From positions 1 through 64,000 of the forward strand of contig NZ_JAKSYJ010000111.1 of the NCBI RefSeq assembly GCF_022829365.1: DNA of 64,000 nucleotides, in the 5' to 3' direction. The DNA comes from Methylobacterium sp. J-077 (GTDB lineage: Bacteria; Pseudomonadota; Alphaproteobacteria; Rhizobiales; Beijerinckiaceae). The notes under the pieces were generated by a model. It did not search any database. It had not been told where the DNA came from and saw nothing but the letters and a program-made list of their open reading frames with translations. Positions 1-8,760 of this stretch are shown here, in pieces. Within the stretch, counting starts at the first letter, position 1. The number at the start of each line of letters is the position of its first letter. The translations under genes were made by a program, and so were the position numbers.

Positions 1-433
1 CCGCACGCGCGCTGCACGCCACACCCCTCCGCTCTGACCACACCCGCCCCTCCTCGTACCCCTCTGCTGGGGCGGCGACGGGCTTCACTGAGCACTGCCA
101 GATTACGGCAAAGGCCCTGCTCAGGCGCCTCTCCCGCCCCCCGCTGCGGGGGAGGGTGGGCACGGGGTCAGCCGAGGGCGGGGGAGGGAACCTGGCGGCA
201 GACACCGCTGCGACCGGCACGACGGGGGAAGCTCTATCCTCCACCCGCGCTCCCCTCTGCCGGGCCCCGTCGGGGGCCACCCTCCCCCGCAGAGGGGGGA
301 GGGTGCGTGCGCGTCCAACACATGAAGACTTCTCGCCCATTTTAGGAAGATCAAGACGCCCTTCCGTGACTTTGCTCACCCGCAAGGCAGGGCGGACCCG
401 CGGCGCATCCGGCCATCCGCGGAGGATCGGATA
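1..433. other. Intergenic left edge with a palindromic repeat
   Basis: No convincing gene is visible before the GTG start at 434. Short open frames here are low-complexity readings of a G/C-rich palindrome at about 131-304. A GGAGG ribosome-binding site at 421-425 belongs to the following gene. The flanking gene to the left is outside the window. Confidence 0.6.
131..304. repeat. Family A palindromic repeat, copy 1
   Basis: The left arm (131-160) is a C-run/TGCGGGGG hairpin and the right arm (about 249-304) reads CTCCCCTCTGCC, then CGGGGGCCACCCTCCC, then GCAGAGGGGGGAGGG. The same composite arrangement recurs at 30175-30352 and 44512-44673, so it is a dispersed repeat rather than a local hairpin. 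It lies in an intergenic space. Function is unknown; transcription attenuation or a mobile palindrome are possible. Confidence 0.7.
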
Positions 434-1246
434 GTGCCCTCCCCGCCCCCCGCGCCCCTGCACGCGGTCTCGCCCCTGATCCGTCGCTTCATGGAAGCGT
501 GGTTCGCGCGCTACGTGCACCGGCACTTCGACGCCCTGCGCTCGCCACACTGGAGCCTGCCGCCGTCCCAGGATCATGCCGGACCGCTGGTGATCTACTG
601 CAACCACCCCGCCTGGTGGGACGCCGCGGTGATCATCGTGCTGTCCGGCCGGCTCTATCCGAAGCGCGAGAACCGGGCGCCGTTCGATGCCGCCATGCTG
701 GCGCGCTATCGGGTGTTCGAGCGGATCGGCGCCTTTGGGGTCGACCTCGACAGCCCCCGGGGCGCCGCCCAGTTCCTGGCCGCCGCGAGGGCGATCCTGG
801 CGCGCTCCGACACGGCCCTCTGGATCACCGCGCAGGGCCGCTTCGTGGATGCCCGGGTTCGGCCCCTCGGCCTGCGTCCGGGCGTGGCCCGGCTCCCCGA
901 GATCGCCCCCGACGCGCTGTTCGTGCCGCTGGCCCTGGAATACGCGTTCTGGGATGAGCGCGGCGCCGAGGCCTTCGCGGCCTTCGGGCCCGGAATCCCC
1001 GGCGTCGAACTGGCGGCCCTGCCCCGACCCGCGCGGCTCGCACGCCTGGAGGCCGAGCTGACCGCGACCCTCGACCGGTTGAGCGCCGACGTGATCAGCC
1101 GCGAGCCGGAGCGCTTCCGGGCGCTGGTCGCGGGTCGCAAGGGCGTCGGCGGGGTCTACGATCTCTGGCGGCGCGGCGCCGCGCGGCTGGCCGGGCGCCG
1201 CTTCGATCCGGCTCATCGGGCCGGCGATGGGCAGCCCGGGCGATGA
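434..1246 (+). CDS. 1-acylglycerol-3-phosphate acyltransferase-like (PlsC family)
   Basis: A 270-residue protein with the PlsC-type acyltransferase motif NHxxxxD (H58, D63, in NHPAWWD), followed by a region giving ITAQGRF, the block usually reading EGTR in the family. It would transfer an acyl chain to a hydroxyl acceptor at the membrane. The GTG start is supported by GGAGG eight bases upstream. The stop overlaps the start of the next gene (ATGA, four bases), so the two are translationally coupled. Pairing with a membrane glycosyltransferase resembles carotenoid glucosyl-ester modules, where the sugar is attached and then acylated; that role is inferred and lipid or hopanoid modification is possible. 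Confidence 0.75.
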   Translation: MPSPPPAPLHAVSPLIRRFMEAWFARYVHRHFDALRSPHWSLPPSQDHAGPLVIYCNHPAWWDAAVIIVLSGRLYPKRENRAPFDAAMLARYRVFERIGAFGVDLDSPRGAAQFLAAARAILARSDTALWITAQGRFVDARVRPLGLRPGVARLPEIAPDALFVPLALEYAFWDERGAEAFAAFGPGIPGVELAALPRPARLARLEAELTATLDRLSADVISREPERFRALVAGRKGVGGVYDLWRRGAARLAGRRFDPAHRAGDGQPGR

Positions 1247-2379
1247 CCGACCTGATCCCCACCGCCCTGGCCCTGCTCTGCCTGCTGACCGCCCTGCTCC
1301 CGGCTGGGCTGGCGGCGGTGAACCTGTTCGCCCTGCGCCGGCCGGCCCCGGAGGCGGATCCCGGCCTGGTTTCGATCCTGATCCCGGCGCGCAACGAGGC
1401 CGGTAACATCGCTGACACCGTGCGGGCCGCGCTTTCCAGCGTAGCCGTGCCCGTGGAAGTGATCGTGGGCGACGACCATTCCACCGACGGGACCGCCGAG
1501 ATCGTGCGGGCGCTCGGCGACCCGCGCCTGCGCGTCGCCCCGGTGCCGCCGCTTCCCGAGGGCTGGACCGGAAAGAACCACGCCTGCGCCCACATCGCCG
1601 GGCTCGCGAACGGCCGCCACCTGCTGTTCATCGACGCGGATGTCCGCCTGGCGCCCGAGGGCGCCGCTTCGCTCACCGCCCGGGCCCGGCAGGTCGGCGC
1701 GGCCCTGGTCAGCGGCGTGCCCCGGCAGCGCACCGAGACCCTCGGCGAGATGCTCACCGTGCCGATGATCGACTTTCTGCTCGTCGGCTTCCTGCCGGTG
1801 CCGCTGATGCGCCGCCGCGCCGACCCCGCTCTGGGCGCGGCTTGCGGGCAGCTCATCCTGTTCGAGCGCGCGGCCTACGCGGTGATCGGCGGCCACGGCG
1901 CGATCCGCGCCTTCCTGCATGACGGCGTGCGCCTGCCCCGGCTCCTGCGCGCGGCCGGCCACCGCACCGACCTCGTGGCCGGGTCGGGTCTCGCGACCTG
2001 CCGGATGTATCGGGGCTTTGCCGAGGCCTGGGCGGGGTTCTCCAAGAACGCGCACGAGGGCATGGCCACGCCCCGCGCCCTTCCGGTCTGGACCCTGCTC
2101 CTGGGCTGCGGCCAGATCCTGCCGCCGCTCCTGGTGCTGGCCGGCCTGCTCGGCCTGATCCCGCCCCTCGCCCTGATCTTGGCCGCCACAGCGACCGCGC
2201 TGTCGCTCGCGACCCGGGCGGCGATTACCCTGGCGGTGCGGGCGCCGCTGGCGACGATCCCGCTCCACCCGGCCGCGGTGGTGGTGGCGCTGGCGATCCA
2301 GTGGAACGTGCTGCTGCGCGGCGTCCGAGCCGGCGCCGCCACCTGGAAGGGCCGCACCTACCCGGTCAGCGGCGCCTAA
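1243..2379 (+). CDS. Membrane glycosyltransferase, family 2
   Basis: This 378-residue GT2 enzyme has an N-terminal hydrophobic segment (residues about 5-30), the nucleotide-sugar-binding core with LIPARNEAGN (46-55), the D77-D78 pair in GDDHSTDGT and a DAD motif (131-133) for the metal/UDP-sugar. Three or so C-terminal hydrophobic segments (about 285-365) anchor it in the membrane. It overlaps the acyltransferase by four bases, so both likely act on one product. Members of this family glycosylate carotenoids or hopanoids; carotenoid glucosylation fits a pink-pigmented methylobacterium but the substrate is inferred. Confidence 0.75.
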   Translation: MTDLIPTALALLCLLTALLPAGLAAVNLFALRRPAPEADPGLVSILIPARNEAGNIADTVRAALSSVAVPVEVIVGDDHSTDGTAEIVRALGDPRLRVAPVPPLPEGWTGKNHACAHIAGLANGRHLLFIDADVRLAPEGAASLTARARQVGAALVSGVPRQRTETLGEMLTVPMIDFLLVGFLPVPLMRRRADPALGAACGQLILFERAAYAVIGGHGAIRAFLHDGVRLPRLLRAAGHRTDLVAGSGLATCRMYRGFAEAWAGFSKNAHEGMATPRALPVWTLLLGCGQILPPLLVLAGLLGLIPPLALILAATATALSLATRAAITLAVRAPLATIPLHPAAVVVALAIQWNVLLRGVRAGAATWKGRTYPVSGA

Positions 2380-2448
2380 TTTTTTTTCGGACGGCACGGC
2401 AGAGCGTGTCCGCCGGATGGCGCATGTCAGGTCAGGCAAGCCCTGCGA

Positions 2449-3057
2449 TCACCGCGCGGTCGGCTGGCACGGATCGGTCGATCGCTTCCCCGTCCGAGGC
2501 TTCAGCGACACGATCAGCTGGACATTCGGCACGTCGCCGACCTGGCGGGTGAGGTGCCCGACATGGCCGTCCGGCCCTTGCGGGGTCGATCCGGTATCCG
2601 CGTTGAACTCGACCTCGCCCGGCCCCTGCTCCAGCACGGAGCCGTCCGTCGCCTCCACCGACCAGCGCCCCGACAGGGTGATCACCCATTGCGGGCCGGG
2701 GGCGGTGTGCCAGGTGCCGACATAGCCGACCGGCAGGATCGCGTACTTGATCGACGCGACCTCGCCCGGCGGGAAGCCGACATATTGCGGCGCCGCGGGC
2801 GGCGCGTAGCTTTTGAAGATGAAGTTCTTCAGGTCGCAATACTGGACGTGGCTCTGGCCCTTGGCGTCCGCATAGAGGGTCCCGTAGCGCAGCGCCGGCG
2901 GATTGGCCGCGGTCAGGCCGGCGGGGTCCGACGGCGCCGCCTCGATGGTCAACAGCGGCTCGCTCGGCTTGCCTCCGGCCGCGAAGACGCCCGTCCCGCT
3001 CGCGGCGGAAGCCAGCAACACCAAGGCGGTGCAGCCGGCGGTCTTGAATGACATCAT
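2449..3057 (-). CDS. Exported cupin-domain protein
   Basis: I start at the tandem methionines (3057/3054) because the following stretch, SFKTAGCTALVLLASAAS, is a clear signal peptide; an in-frame start at 3123 would add an arginine-rich leader that looks untranslated. The mature part (about 180 residues) has beta-rich cupin features: GTWHTAPGPQWVITLSG and VLEQGPGEVEFNADT. Cupins of this type are small periplasmic sugar/metal-binding or signalling proteins. A usual metal triad cannot be completed with confidence: H in TWHTAP and H in GHVGH are candidates. No operon partner; the next gene is divergent. Confidence 0.6.
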   Translation of the reverse strand: MMSFKTAGCTALVLLASAASGTGVFAAGGKPSEPLLTIEAAPSDPAGLTAANPPALRYGTLYADAKGQSHVQYCDLKNFIFKSYAPPAAPQYVGFPPGEVASIKYAILPVGYVGTWHTAPGPQWVITLSGRWSVEATDGSVLEQGPGEVEFNADTGSTPQGPDGHVGHLTRQVGDVPNVQLIVSLKPRTGKRSTDPCQPTAR

Positions 3058-3362
3058 GGTTTCGACGTCCCAAAGGTGACGGCGCCGAAGACGACGCCGC
3101 CAAACCCTTAGTCGTACCCGCAACCAATGCCAAATTAACCGCCTATATCAATAGATATACAGGCCGCAAAAATCCCAAATTCGCTGAGTTTCATTGAGTT
3201 ATGGCTTGACGCGATTCGCAATGCGGTCGGACGCTCGATCAATCCCATGAACTCGAAGCTCGACGTGTCGTCGCGGCACAGGCGGCTGGCACCATCGGGC
3301 GCGGGCTGACAGGATCGGCGGCGACGCCGCGGATCGTCCCCGCCGCATGTCCTGGATCGACC
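3058..3362. other. Divergent intergenic region
   Basis: This 305-base space between divergently transcribed genes is markedly A/T-richer than its surroundings around 3120-3200. It presumably holds both promoters. I see no recognised operator, sigma-EcfG site or RNA gene in it. Confidence 0.5.
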
Positions 3363-3980
3363 ATGGCTGACGATTGTCCGGACCTGCGCGATCTCATCGC
3401 GCGCTATTCCACCTCCTGGCTGGGCGCGCTCGCCCTGGCTCCCTGGGCGATCACGGCCCGGGCTGCGGCGCTGATCGCCGAACGGATCACCGGCCTCGAC
3501 GGGACCTACCGGGTTGCGGACGGCGTCGCGATCCACGCGCAGGCGATCGTGGAAGCGGGTGCGACCGTGAAGCCGCCGGCGATCATCGGGCCGGGCTGCC
3601 TCGTGGCGGCCGGCGCCTACCTGCGCGGCGGCTGCTGGCTGGAAGCCGACTGCACGATCGGCCCCGGCGCGGAGCTGAAATCCGCATTCCTGTTCGCGGG
3701 CGCAGCGGCCGCGCATTTCAATTTCGTCGGCGACAGCATCCTCGGCACGACCGTGAATCTCGAAGCCGGCGCGATCATCGCCAACCACCGCAACGAGGCG
3801 CCGGACCGGCCGATCGTCCTCCGGTTCGCAGACCGTCTCATCGAGACCGGGACCCGGAAGTTCGGCGCGCTGGTCGGCGACGGCGCCCGGATCGGCGCCA
3901 ACGCCGTGATCGCCCCGGGGGCGGTGATCGGCCGGAACACGGTGGTGCCGCGCCTGGGGCTGATCGATCAGGGCTGCTGA
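3363..3980 (+). CDS. Left-handed beta-helix (hexapeptide-repeat) transferase
   Basis: A 205-residue protein with many imperfect hexapeptide turns, for example residues about 60-110 (IHAQAIVEAGATVKPPAIIG) and again near the C-terminus (IGANAVIAPGAVIGRNTVV). This repeat folds as a left-handed parallel beta helix found in LpxA/GlmU-type acyl- and nucleotidyl-sugar transferases. It lacks a pyrophosphorylase domain, so it corresponds to an acyltransferase-only form. Substrate unknown. Its 3-prime end overlaps the convergent cutA gene by 13 bases. Confidence 0.65.
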   Translation: MADDCPDLRDLIARYSTSWLGALALAPWAITARAAALIAERITGLDGTYRVADGVAIHAQAIVEAGATVKPPAIIGPGCLVAAGAYLRGGCWLEADCTIGPGAELKSAFLFAGAAAAHFNFVGDSILGTTVNLEAGAIIANHRNEAPDRPIVLRFADRLIETGTRKFGALVGDGARIGANAVIAPGAVIGRNTVVPRLGLIDQGC

Positions 3981-4321
3981 GGCGCGCCCTGCCCCGGCCC
4001 GCCGGCTCCCGTCTCCGACAGGATCCAGGCCGCCGTGTCGGCATCGGCCCCGGCGACCGGCAGGTGCAAAATAATCGGCGTCTCGTAGGGGTGGCGCGCC
4101 TTTAGGGAAGCCGACAGGGCATCGGCCAGGCCCTCCCGGGTCTTGAGGATCGCCGCGACCTCCTCGCCGCGTTCCACCGCGCCCTTCCAGCTGTAGACCG
4201 ACAGCATCCCGGGCAGGACGTTGATGCACGCGATCAGTCGCTCGCGGACCAGGGCCTCGCCGATATTCAGCGCGGAGGCGGCGTCGGGAAAGGTGGTGTA
4301 GACGAGGAGCGGACGCTCCAT
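3968..4321 (-). CDS. cutA: Divalent-cation tolerance protein CutA
   Basis: The 117-residue product matches CutA1 in length and sequence: an N-terminal YTTFPD strand, ALVRERLIACINVLPGM, then SVYSWKGAVE and a C-terminal HPYETPIILHLPV block. CutA1 is a very stable trimeric ferredoxin-like fold protein linked to copper and divalent-metal tolerance; its biochemical role remains unclear. I start at 4321 because upstream in-frame codons (to 4477) would run into the start region of the divergent NAD kinase gene. The C-terminus ends in a short glycine/proline tail. Confidence 0.9.
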   Translation of the reverse strand: MERPLLVYTTFPDAASALNIGEALVRERLIACINVLPGMLSVYSWKGAVERGEEVAAILKTREGLADALSASLKARHPYETPIILHLPVAGADADTAAWILSETGAGGPGQGAPQQP

Positions 4322-4467
4322 GCTATGCCTCCGGGATCGCGCATGTGTCCGAGGAGACAGACGCATGCGGGGCACCGACGTCAACCGGGCGGTTCGCTCA
4401 TCAGACTGGAGCCGTGACGTGACCCCCGACGCGAATCCGACCCGCCTGCCCGGCATCGCCTGACGCC

Positions 4468-5235
4468 ATGCCGACATTCAAGAAGATCGCGTTCGTGGCG
4501 AGCCCCACCGGCTACGCCCGCGAAGCCGCCGCCGCCCTCATGCGGCGCTACGACCACGTCTCACCCGAAGCGGCGGATGTCGTCGTCGCGCTCGGCGGCG
4601 ACGGGCTCATGCTGCAGGTGCTGCACCGCTTCATGGATCGGCCGAAGCCGATCTACGGGATGAACCGGGGCACGGTCGGCTTCCTGATGAACGAGTTCCG
4701 GGACGACGACCTCCTGGAGCACCTGGAAGCCGCCCAGCGCAGCGTCATCCATCCCCTGGTCATGGACGTGATCGACACCGAGGGCCGCAGCCACCGGGCG
4801 CGGGCGATCAACGAGGTCTACCTGCTGCGCCAGACCCATCAGACCGCCAAGCTGAAGATCGCCGTGGATGGGCATGTGCGGCTGGACCTGCTGATTGCCG
4901 ACGGGGTGCTGGTCGCCACGGCCGCGGGCTCGACCGCCTACAATCTCTCGGTGGGCGGCCCGATCCTCCCGCTCGACGCAAAGCTGCTGGCGCTGACCCC
5001 GATCTCGGCCTTCCGCCCCCGGCGCTGGCGCGGCGCGTTGCTGCCGGATTACGCCCGGATCCGGATCGACGTGCTCGACGCCCCCCACCGCCCGGTGGCG
5101 GCGGTGGCCGACCACACCGAGTTCCGCAGGGTCTGCACGGTCGAGACCTCGCTCGACCGTGCCACCGAGCTCGTGCTGCTGCACGATCCCGGGCACAGCC
5201 TCGACGAGCGCATCCTCCGGGAACAGTTCGGGTAA
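4468..5235 (+). CDS. nadK: NAD kinase
   Basis: A 255-residue NAD kinase that phosphorylates NAD to NADP with ATP in the cytosol. It shows the diagnostic GGDG motif at residues 43-46 ([11 protein letters not shown]), the NE pair in INEVYLL near residue 115, and the glycine-rich [18 protein letters not shown] substrate loop near 150-165. This is the short alphaproteobacterial form, without the N-terminal extension of longer bacterial enzymes. It is divergent from cutA and tail-to-tail with the hydrolase gene. Confidence 0.95.
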   Translation: MPTFKKIAFVASPTGYAREAAAALMRRYDHVSPEAADVVVALGGDGLMLQVLHRFMDRPKPIYGMNRGTVGFLMNEFRDDDLLEHLEAAQRSVIHPLVMDVIDTEGRSHRARAINEVYLLRQTHQTAKLKIAVDGHVRLDLLIADGVLVATAAGSTAYNLSVGGPILPLDAKLLALTPISAFRPRRWRGALLPDYARIRIDVLDAPHRPVAAVADHTEFRRVCTVETSLDRATELVLLHDPGHSLDERILREQFG

Positions 5236-5293
5236 TCGACCACGCGCTCGACGGCAGCCGCCGAACTGCCGCGCGATCAAGCTCTGCCGATGA

Positions 5294-6307
5294 TCACGGC
5301 GTCCTATCGGTCCAAACCGGCCGCGCCCCGTCGAAGAACGCCCGGATCTCACGGGCAGCGGCATCGGGACGCTCGTAATGGACGAAATGGCCGCCGTCTT
5401 CGCAGAAACCGAGATCCAGGTCGGCGAAGAATCGGTGCAGCTGGTCGGTCCACTCCGCCTTGATGCTGGGATCGAGACGTCCCCAGAAGATCCGCGTCGG
5501 CGCGGAGATGATCGGAACCGCTGGCGCACGTTCTTCGATCACGGCGCGGCGGGCCGCATTGGTGGAGATGTACCAGTTGAAACCGCCTTGCAGATTGTGG
5601 GGCCGCATGAAGTTGTCGACCCAACGCTCCAGAACCGGTTCGAACGCCGCTGGATTCCCGGCTGACCAAGCCGTGAGGAAATGCCCGATGTAGCGCCGGC
5701 AAGTGTCCCGCGACGCGCCGACGAGGCCCGCGGCGAAGGGCTGCTGGTTGAAATACTGGTACCAAGTCTGAAGCAGATGTGGGGCTTCGGCCCAGCGGTG
5801 GCCGATCCCGTCATACGGGCAGTTGAAGAAGAACAATCCCGCGACACGCTCCGGATTGTCGCGGGCGAAGCGCTGGGCGACGTATGCGCCGACGTCGTGC
5901 GAGACGATTCCGAACCGCTTGAGGCCGAGGCGATCGGCGAAGGCCCGCAGATCCGCGGCCAGGATATCGGCGCCGCAATCCGCCGCCGGCTGATCGCCGG
6001 CTGGCTTGTCACTCCAGCCGAAATTGCGCAGGTCCGGGGTAATCAAGTCGAAATGGCCGGCCAGACGGTCCATGACGGGACGCCACGCTTCACAATATTC
6101 AGGCCACCCATAAAGAAATATGATCGGGTTTTTCTCGGTCTTCGTCCTGATATAATGAATTTGGATCCCGTTTGCGGAGACGTACTCGCCGTCTGTCGCA
6201 ACGACGTTCGTCGGCTTCTGCTCGACTGCCGTGGCGATCGTTGGCAACGCAGCTGCCAGCAATCCCGACAGGATGAGCCGGCGATCACAGAAGTCGCGGC
6301 CTGTCAT
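5294..6307 (-). CDS. Exported alpha/beta hydrolase (epoxide hydrolase/dehalogenase-like)
   Basis: Starting at 6307 (GGAGA nine bases upstream) gives 337 residues; the longer in-frame leader overlaps the divergent regulator. The N-terminus DRRLILSGLLAAALPTIATA looks like a Tat-type signal. The fold shows FLYGWPE (oxyanion region, family HGxP), SHDVGAY with an aspartate nucleophile, and a late GGHFVHYE histidine. An Asp nucleophile is typical of epoxide hydrolases and haloacid/haloalkane dehalogenases rather than of esterases. Its first third is A/T-richer than neighbouring genes. It is probably regulated by the divergent LysR protein. Substrate unknown. Confidence 0.75.
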   Translation of the reverse strand: MTGRDFCDRRLILSGLLAAALPTIATAVEQKPTNVVATDGEYVSANGIQIHYIRTKTEKNPIIFLYGWPEYCEAWRPVMDRLAGHFDLITPDLRNFGWSDKPAGDQPAADCGADILAADLRAFADRLGLKRFGIVSHDVGAYVAQRFARDNPERVAGLFFFNCPYDGIGHRWAEAPHLLQTWYQYFNQQPFAAGLVGASRDTCRRYIGHFLTAWSAGNPAAFEPVLERWVDNFMRPHNLQGGFNWYISTNAARRAVIEERAPAVPIISAPTRIFWGRLDPSIKAEWTDQLHRFFADLDLGFCEDGGHFVHYERPDAAAREIRAFFDGARPVWTDRTP

Positions 6308-6451
6308 ATTTGAATCTCCGCAGATCTTTGCTTGATCGACTGATCGATGCTGTGTCGAACCGATCTGTCTTGGCGGAGCTTTATCGAACACTCCGCTCTG
6401 CGTGAGAAACGATGTTTTGGCGCGCAATTCAGTGTGCTACGAACTGGATCG

Positions 6452-7315
6452 ATGCTCGATGCTACGCTCCTTCGAAGTCTGATCGCTGTGGCGGATAGCG
6501 GAGGCTTCACGCGTGCCGCGAGCCGCTTGAACCTCACCCAATCAGCGGTGAGCGCACATATCCGGCGCCTGGAGGCCGAGGTCGGGCAGCGTCTTCTGGA
6601 TCGGACAACCCGCTCGGTCGCCCTCACGCCGGCCGGCAACCGTCTGGTCGGCTATGCCCGGATGATCGTCGCGCTCCATCAGGACGCCCGCGCCAGCCTC
6701 GGTGCCGGCCGACCCCTGTCCGGCGGCGTCTGCGTGGGCGCCAGCGAGGAGATGGCCGGCACAACGCTCGCCGAATGTATACGTCGGTTCAGTGCCCGGC
6801 ATCCGGGTGTCGAGATCAGCCTGAAGATCGGTCTGACCAATGAGTTGTTGACCTGCCTTCAGGCCGGTGGCTTGGACCTCGTGCTAGGCAGCCGCTGCGG
6901 TGGTGATCCGCGCGGCGACATCCTGTGGTCCGAACCGTTAATCTGGGCGGCGGCGCCGAATTTCCGCATTGGCGATGATCCGGCAAAGCCGGTGCCGCTA
7001 GCGGTCTATCCCGATACCTGTCCTTACCGGGCCGTGGCGATCGAGGCGCTCGTGCAAGCGGGACGTCGTTGGCGCATCGCCTGCGAGAGCGCCAGCCGCG
7101 ACGGCTTGTCGATCGCACTGGCGGCGGGGCTCGGGATCGCGCCGCTCACGCGCGCGGCGGCTTCGTCGGCAGGATTGCGGGCGATGGCCGGGCTGCCGCG
7201 TCTTCCGGATGCCGATTTCGGGGTCATGACGGGACCTAAAATCAGTCCCGTCGCTGCGGCGCTGGCCGACAATCTGCGACGTTCGGTGCTCATCCGCACC
7301 TTCGGAAAGGTGTAA
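6452..7315 (+). CDS. LysR-family transcriptional regulator
   Basis: A 287-residue LysR regulator: N-terminal winged helix (MLDATLLRSLIAVADSGGFT, then AASRLNLTQSAVSAHIRRLE, residues 1-60) and a C-terminal effector-binding domain. I start at 6452, where the helix-turn-helix begins in its standard register; the frame is open back to 6347 but that stretch is not LysR-like. It is divergent from the hydrolase with a 144-base gap, the usual arrangement for LysR control of its neighbour. The effector is unknown. Confidence 0.85.
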   Translation: MLDATLLRSLIAVADSGGFTRAASRLNLTQSAVSAHIRRLEAEVGQRLLDRTTRSVALTPAGNRLVGYARMIVALHQDARASLGAGRPLSGGVCVGASEEMAGTTLAECIRRFSARHPGVEISLKIGLTNELLTCLQAGGLDLVLGSRCGGDPRGDILWSEPLIWAAAPNFRIGDDPAKPVPLAVYPDTCPYRAVAIEALVQAGRRWRIACESASRDGLSIALAAGLGIAPLTRAAASSAGLRAMAGLPRLPDADFGVMTGPKISPVAAALADNLRRSVLIRTFGKV

Positions 7316-7389
7316 CCGGCAAACGCTCCCGCCACCGGGACCCTGTCAACGCCCCGGTGATATTCGAGACGCTCTGAGGCGCGAGCCAA

Positions 7390-7590
7390 TCAGAGGCGGT
7401 TGACGGCGACCAGCTCGCTCTCGCGGATCGCGCGTTCGCCGGCTTCCGTCCGGATCCGGTAGGAGCGCTCGCCGGTCTGATCCTCCGGCATGAGCCGCAG
7501 GATCTCGAAGACCTCGCCACCGCCCTTGTCACCCGGAAGTCCGAGCTGCACCCGGCAGACGCGCTGGCCGATCTTGAATTTGTGGGTCAT
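7390..7590 (-). CDS. Small conserved-type protein of unknown function
   Basis: A 66-residue protein beginning THKFKIGQRVCRVQ with alternating charged and hydrophobic residues and a middle EVFEILRLMPED; the pattern resembles a small SH3/KOW-like beta barrel, and the C-terminus is ERAIRESELVAVN. No catalytic motif. Similar short proteins are common in methylobacteria, but I cannot name a family with confidence. AGGAG lies just upstream of the start on the minus strand. Confidence 0.6.
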   Translation of the reverse strand: MTHKFKIGQRVCRVQLGLPGDKGGGEVFEILRLMPEDQTGERSYRIRTEAGERAIRESELVAVNRL

Positions 7591-7724
7591 GCCAAGCTCC
7601 TGTGGCGGGGTCTCGAACGCGGCGCCCGAGGGTGGCCGACCATGTCACGATCGGACCGGCCCCCGACGTCTTTGATTCTCGTGCGCCCGTGTGCTGGATC
7701 GGCTGCCACGTCGGCGTCGAGACC

Positions 7725-8099
7725 TTACCGCTTCTTGGCCGCCTTGGCCTTGCGGGCGAGGTAGCGCGCGTCGCGCTGGAGCTTCTGCTCGGCCTGAAGG
7801 GCCTTGGCACGCTCCTGGGCGGCGAGCTGCTCGGCGAGCTTGCGCTCGGCCTCGGCCTGACGCTCGGCCTCGGCCTGAGCGGCCGCACGCTCGAGTTCCG
7901 CTTGGCGCTGGGCGGCGCGCTCGGCCGCGCGGGCCTCACGGGCATCAACCACGGCGCGGCGTGCGGACTGACGGGCGAGGACGACCGGATCATCGGCAGT
8001 CGGGCGGGCCCGGAACCGGGCCAGCATCTCGGACCGCGCCTTGGCGGCGGCCTCCAGTCGATCGACGACGCCTTGCTTGTTCGGAAAGCTCACAGACAC
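7725..8099 (-). CDS. DUF6481-type helical protein
   Basis: A 124-residue, highly charged alanine/arginine/glutamate-rich protein, almost certainly a long helix or coiled coil (residues about 45-120). The N-terminal part carries the DUF6481 hallmark ADDPVVLARQSARRAVVDARE. Members are common in Methylobacterium and relatives and have no known function. It is followed by another small gene on the same strand and preceded by the cold-shock gene, from which a terminator separates it. Confidence 0.7.
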   Translation of the reverse strand: MSVSFPNKQGVVDRLEAAAKARSEMLARFRARPTADDPVVLARQSARRAVVDAREARAAERAAQRQAELERAAAQAEAERQAEAERKLAEQLAAQERAKALQAEQKLQRDARYLARKAKAAKKR

Positions 8100-8154
8100 T
8101 CCTGAGTTGGGCGCGGCGGGCCGCCGTCGTCCCGAAATCGGGTTTCAATGCGAA

Positions 8155-8180
8155 GAAGCCGCTCCCTCAGGAGCGGCTTC
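8155..8180 (-). terminator. Rho-independent-like terminator after the cold-shock gene
   Basis: GAAGCCGCTCC pairs with GGAGCGGCTTC across a four-base loop, and on the minus strand the stem is followed by a short TTC-rich run. It lies 25 bases beyond the cold-shock stop codon. Confidence 0.65.
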
Positions 8181-8204
8181 CACTAAAGGCCGATAGACTG
8201 ATAA

Positions 8205-8414
8205 TCAGACCGTCTGGAGCTGGCCAGCGGATTCCTTGCCGCTGCGGCGATCGGTTTCCAGCTCGTAGGAGACCTTCTGGCCTTCGTTCAGGCCACGCAG
8301 GCCGGCGCGCTCGACAGCCGAAACGTGCACGAACACGTCCTTGCCGCCGTCATCCGGCTGGATGAAGCCGTAGCCCTTGGTCTCGTTGAACCACTTGACG
8401 GTTCCGGTGCTCAT
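8205..8414 (-). CDS. Cold-shock protein (CspA family)
   Basis: A 69-residue single cold-shock domain with RNP1 KGYGFIQP (residues 13-20) and RNP2 DVFVHVSA (26-33). Such proteins bind single-stranded RNA/DNA and act as RNA chaperones in the cytoplasm. It ends in a stem-loop terminator and has a 346-base upstream gap that could hold a long regulatory leader, as in other csp genes. Confidence 0.95.
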   Translation of the reverse strand: MSTGTVKWFNETKGYGFIQPDDGGKDVFVHVSAVERAGLRGLNEGQKVSYELETDRRSGKESAGQLQTV

Positions 8415-8760
8415 GGAATTCCTCGATCTTCGCAGGCGTAGTGAGAAATGGCACCCGCTCGAAAAAGCGGGCCCCGGTATCGACCGATAGCGATAGGAAA
8501 GTCAGAACCGCCCTGCGAAGGCGTAACGGTCCAAGATATCCGGACACGTGCCGATAAAGCGGAGATAGACCTTCGGCGACGCATTGGCAAGTCCGAAGAA
8601 ATATTTCGGCCGGACCCAGGATCAACGCGACAAGAATCTTTTCGACCGACATAGGCGCGAGCCGTCGCCAGAAGATCCGCACGATCAGACAGATAGCCAA
8701 GGTCGCCGAATCGCCGCTAATCCGGCTCCATCGATCCGCGAGCCCAGCTTCGGACGCGGG
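8415..8760. other. Long upstream region of the cold-shock gene
   Basis: This 346-base gap separates the cold-shock gene from the KAS-like gene on the same strand. It contains a small hairpin (CCCGCT at 8454-8459 with AGCGGG at 8466-8471) that would lie in the csp leader. A and G/A-rich patches occur at 8570-8650. Open frames here are not convincing. The csp promoter is presumably here, and a terminator for the acpXL operon may be too, though none is obvious. Confidence 0.5.

Noticed and set aside
187..211. GGAAC upstream of the first gene as a sigma-EcfG promoter
   Set aside because: The bases 16-17 downstream read CTGC/TGCG, not CGTT, and the site is within a repeat.
8448..8654. 68-residue plus-strand frame upstream of the cold-shock gene
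   Set aside because: Irregular composition, no ribosome-binding site, and likely part of the csp promoter and leader.
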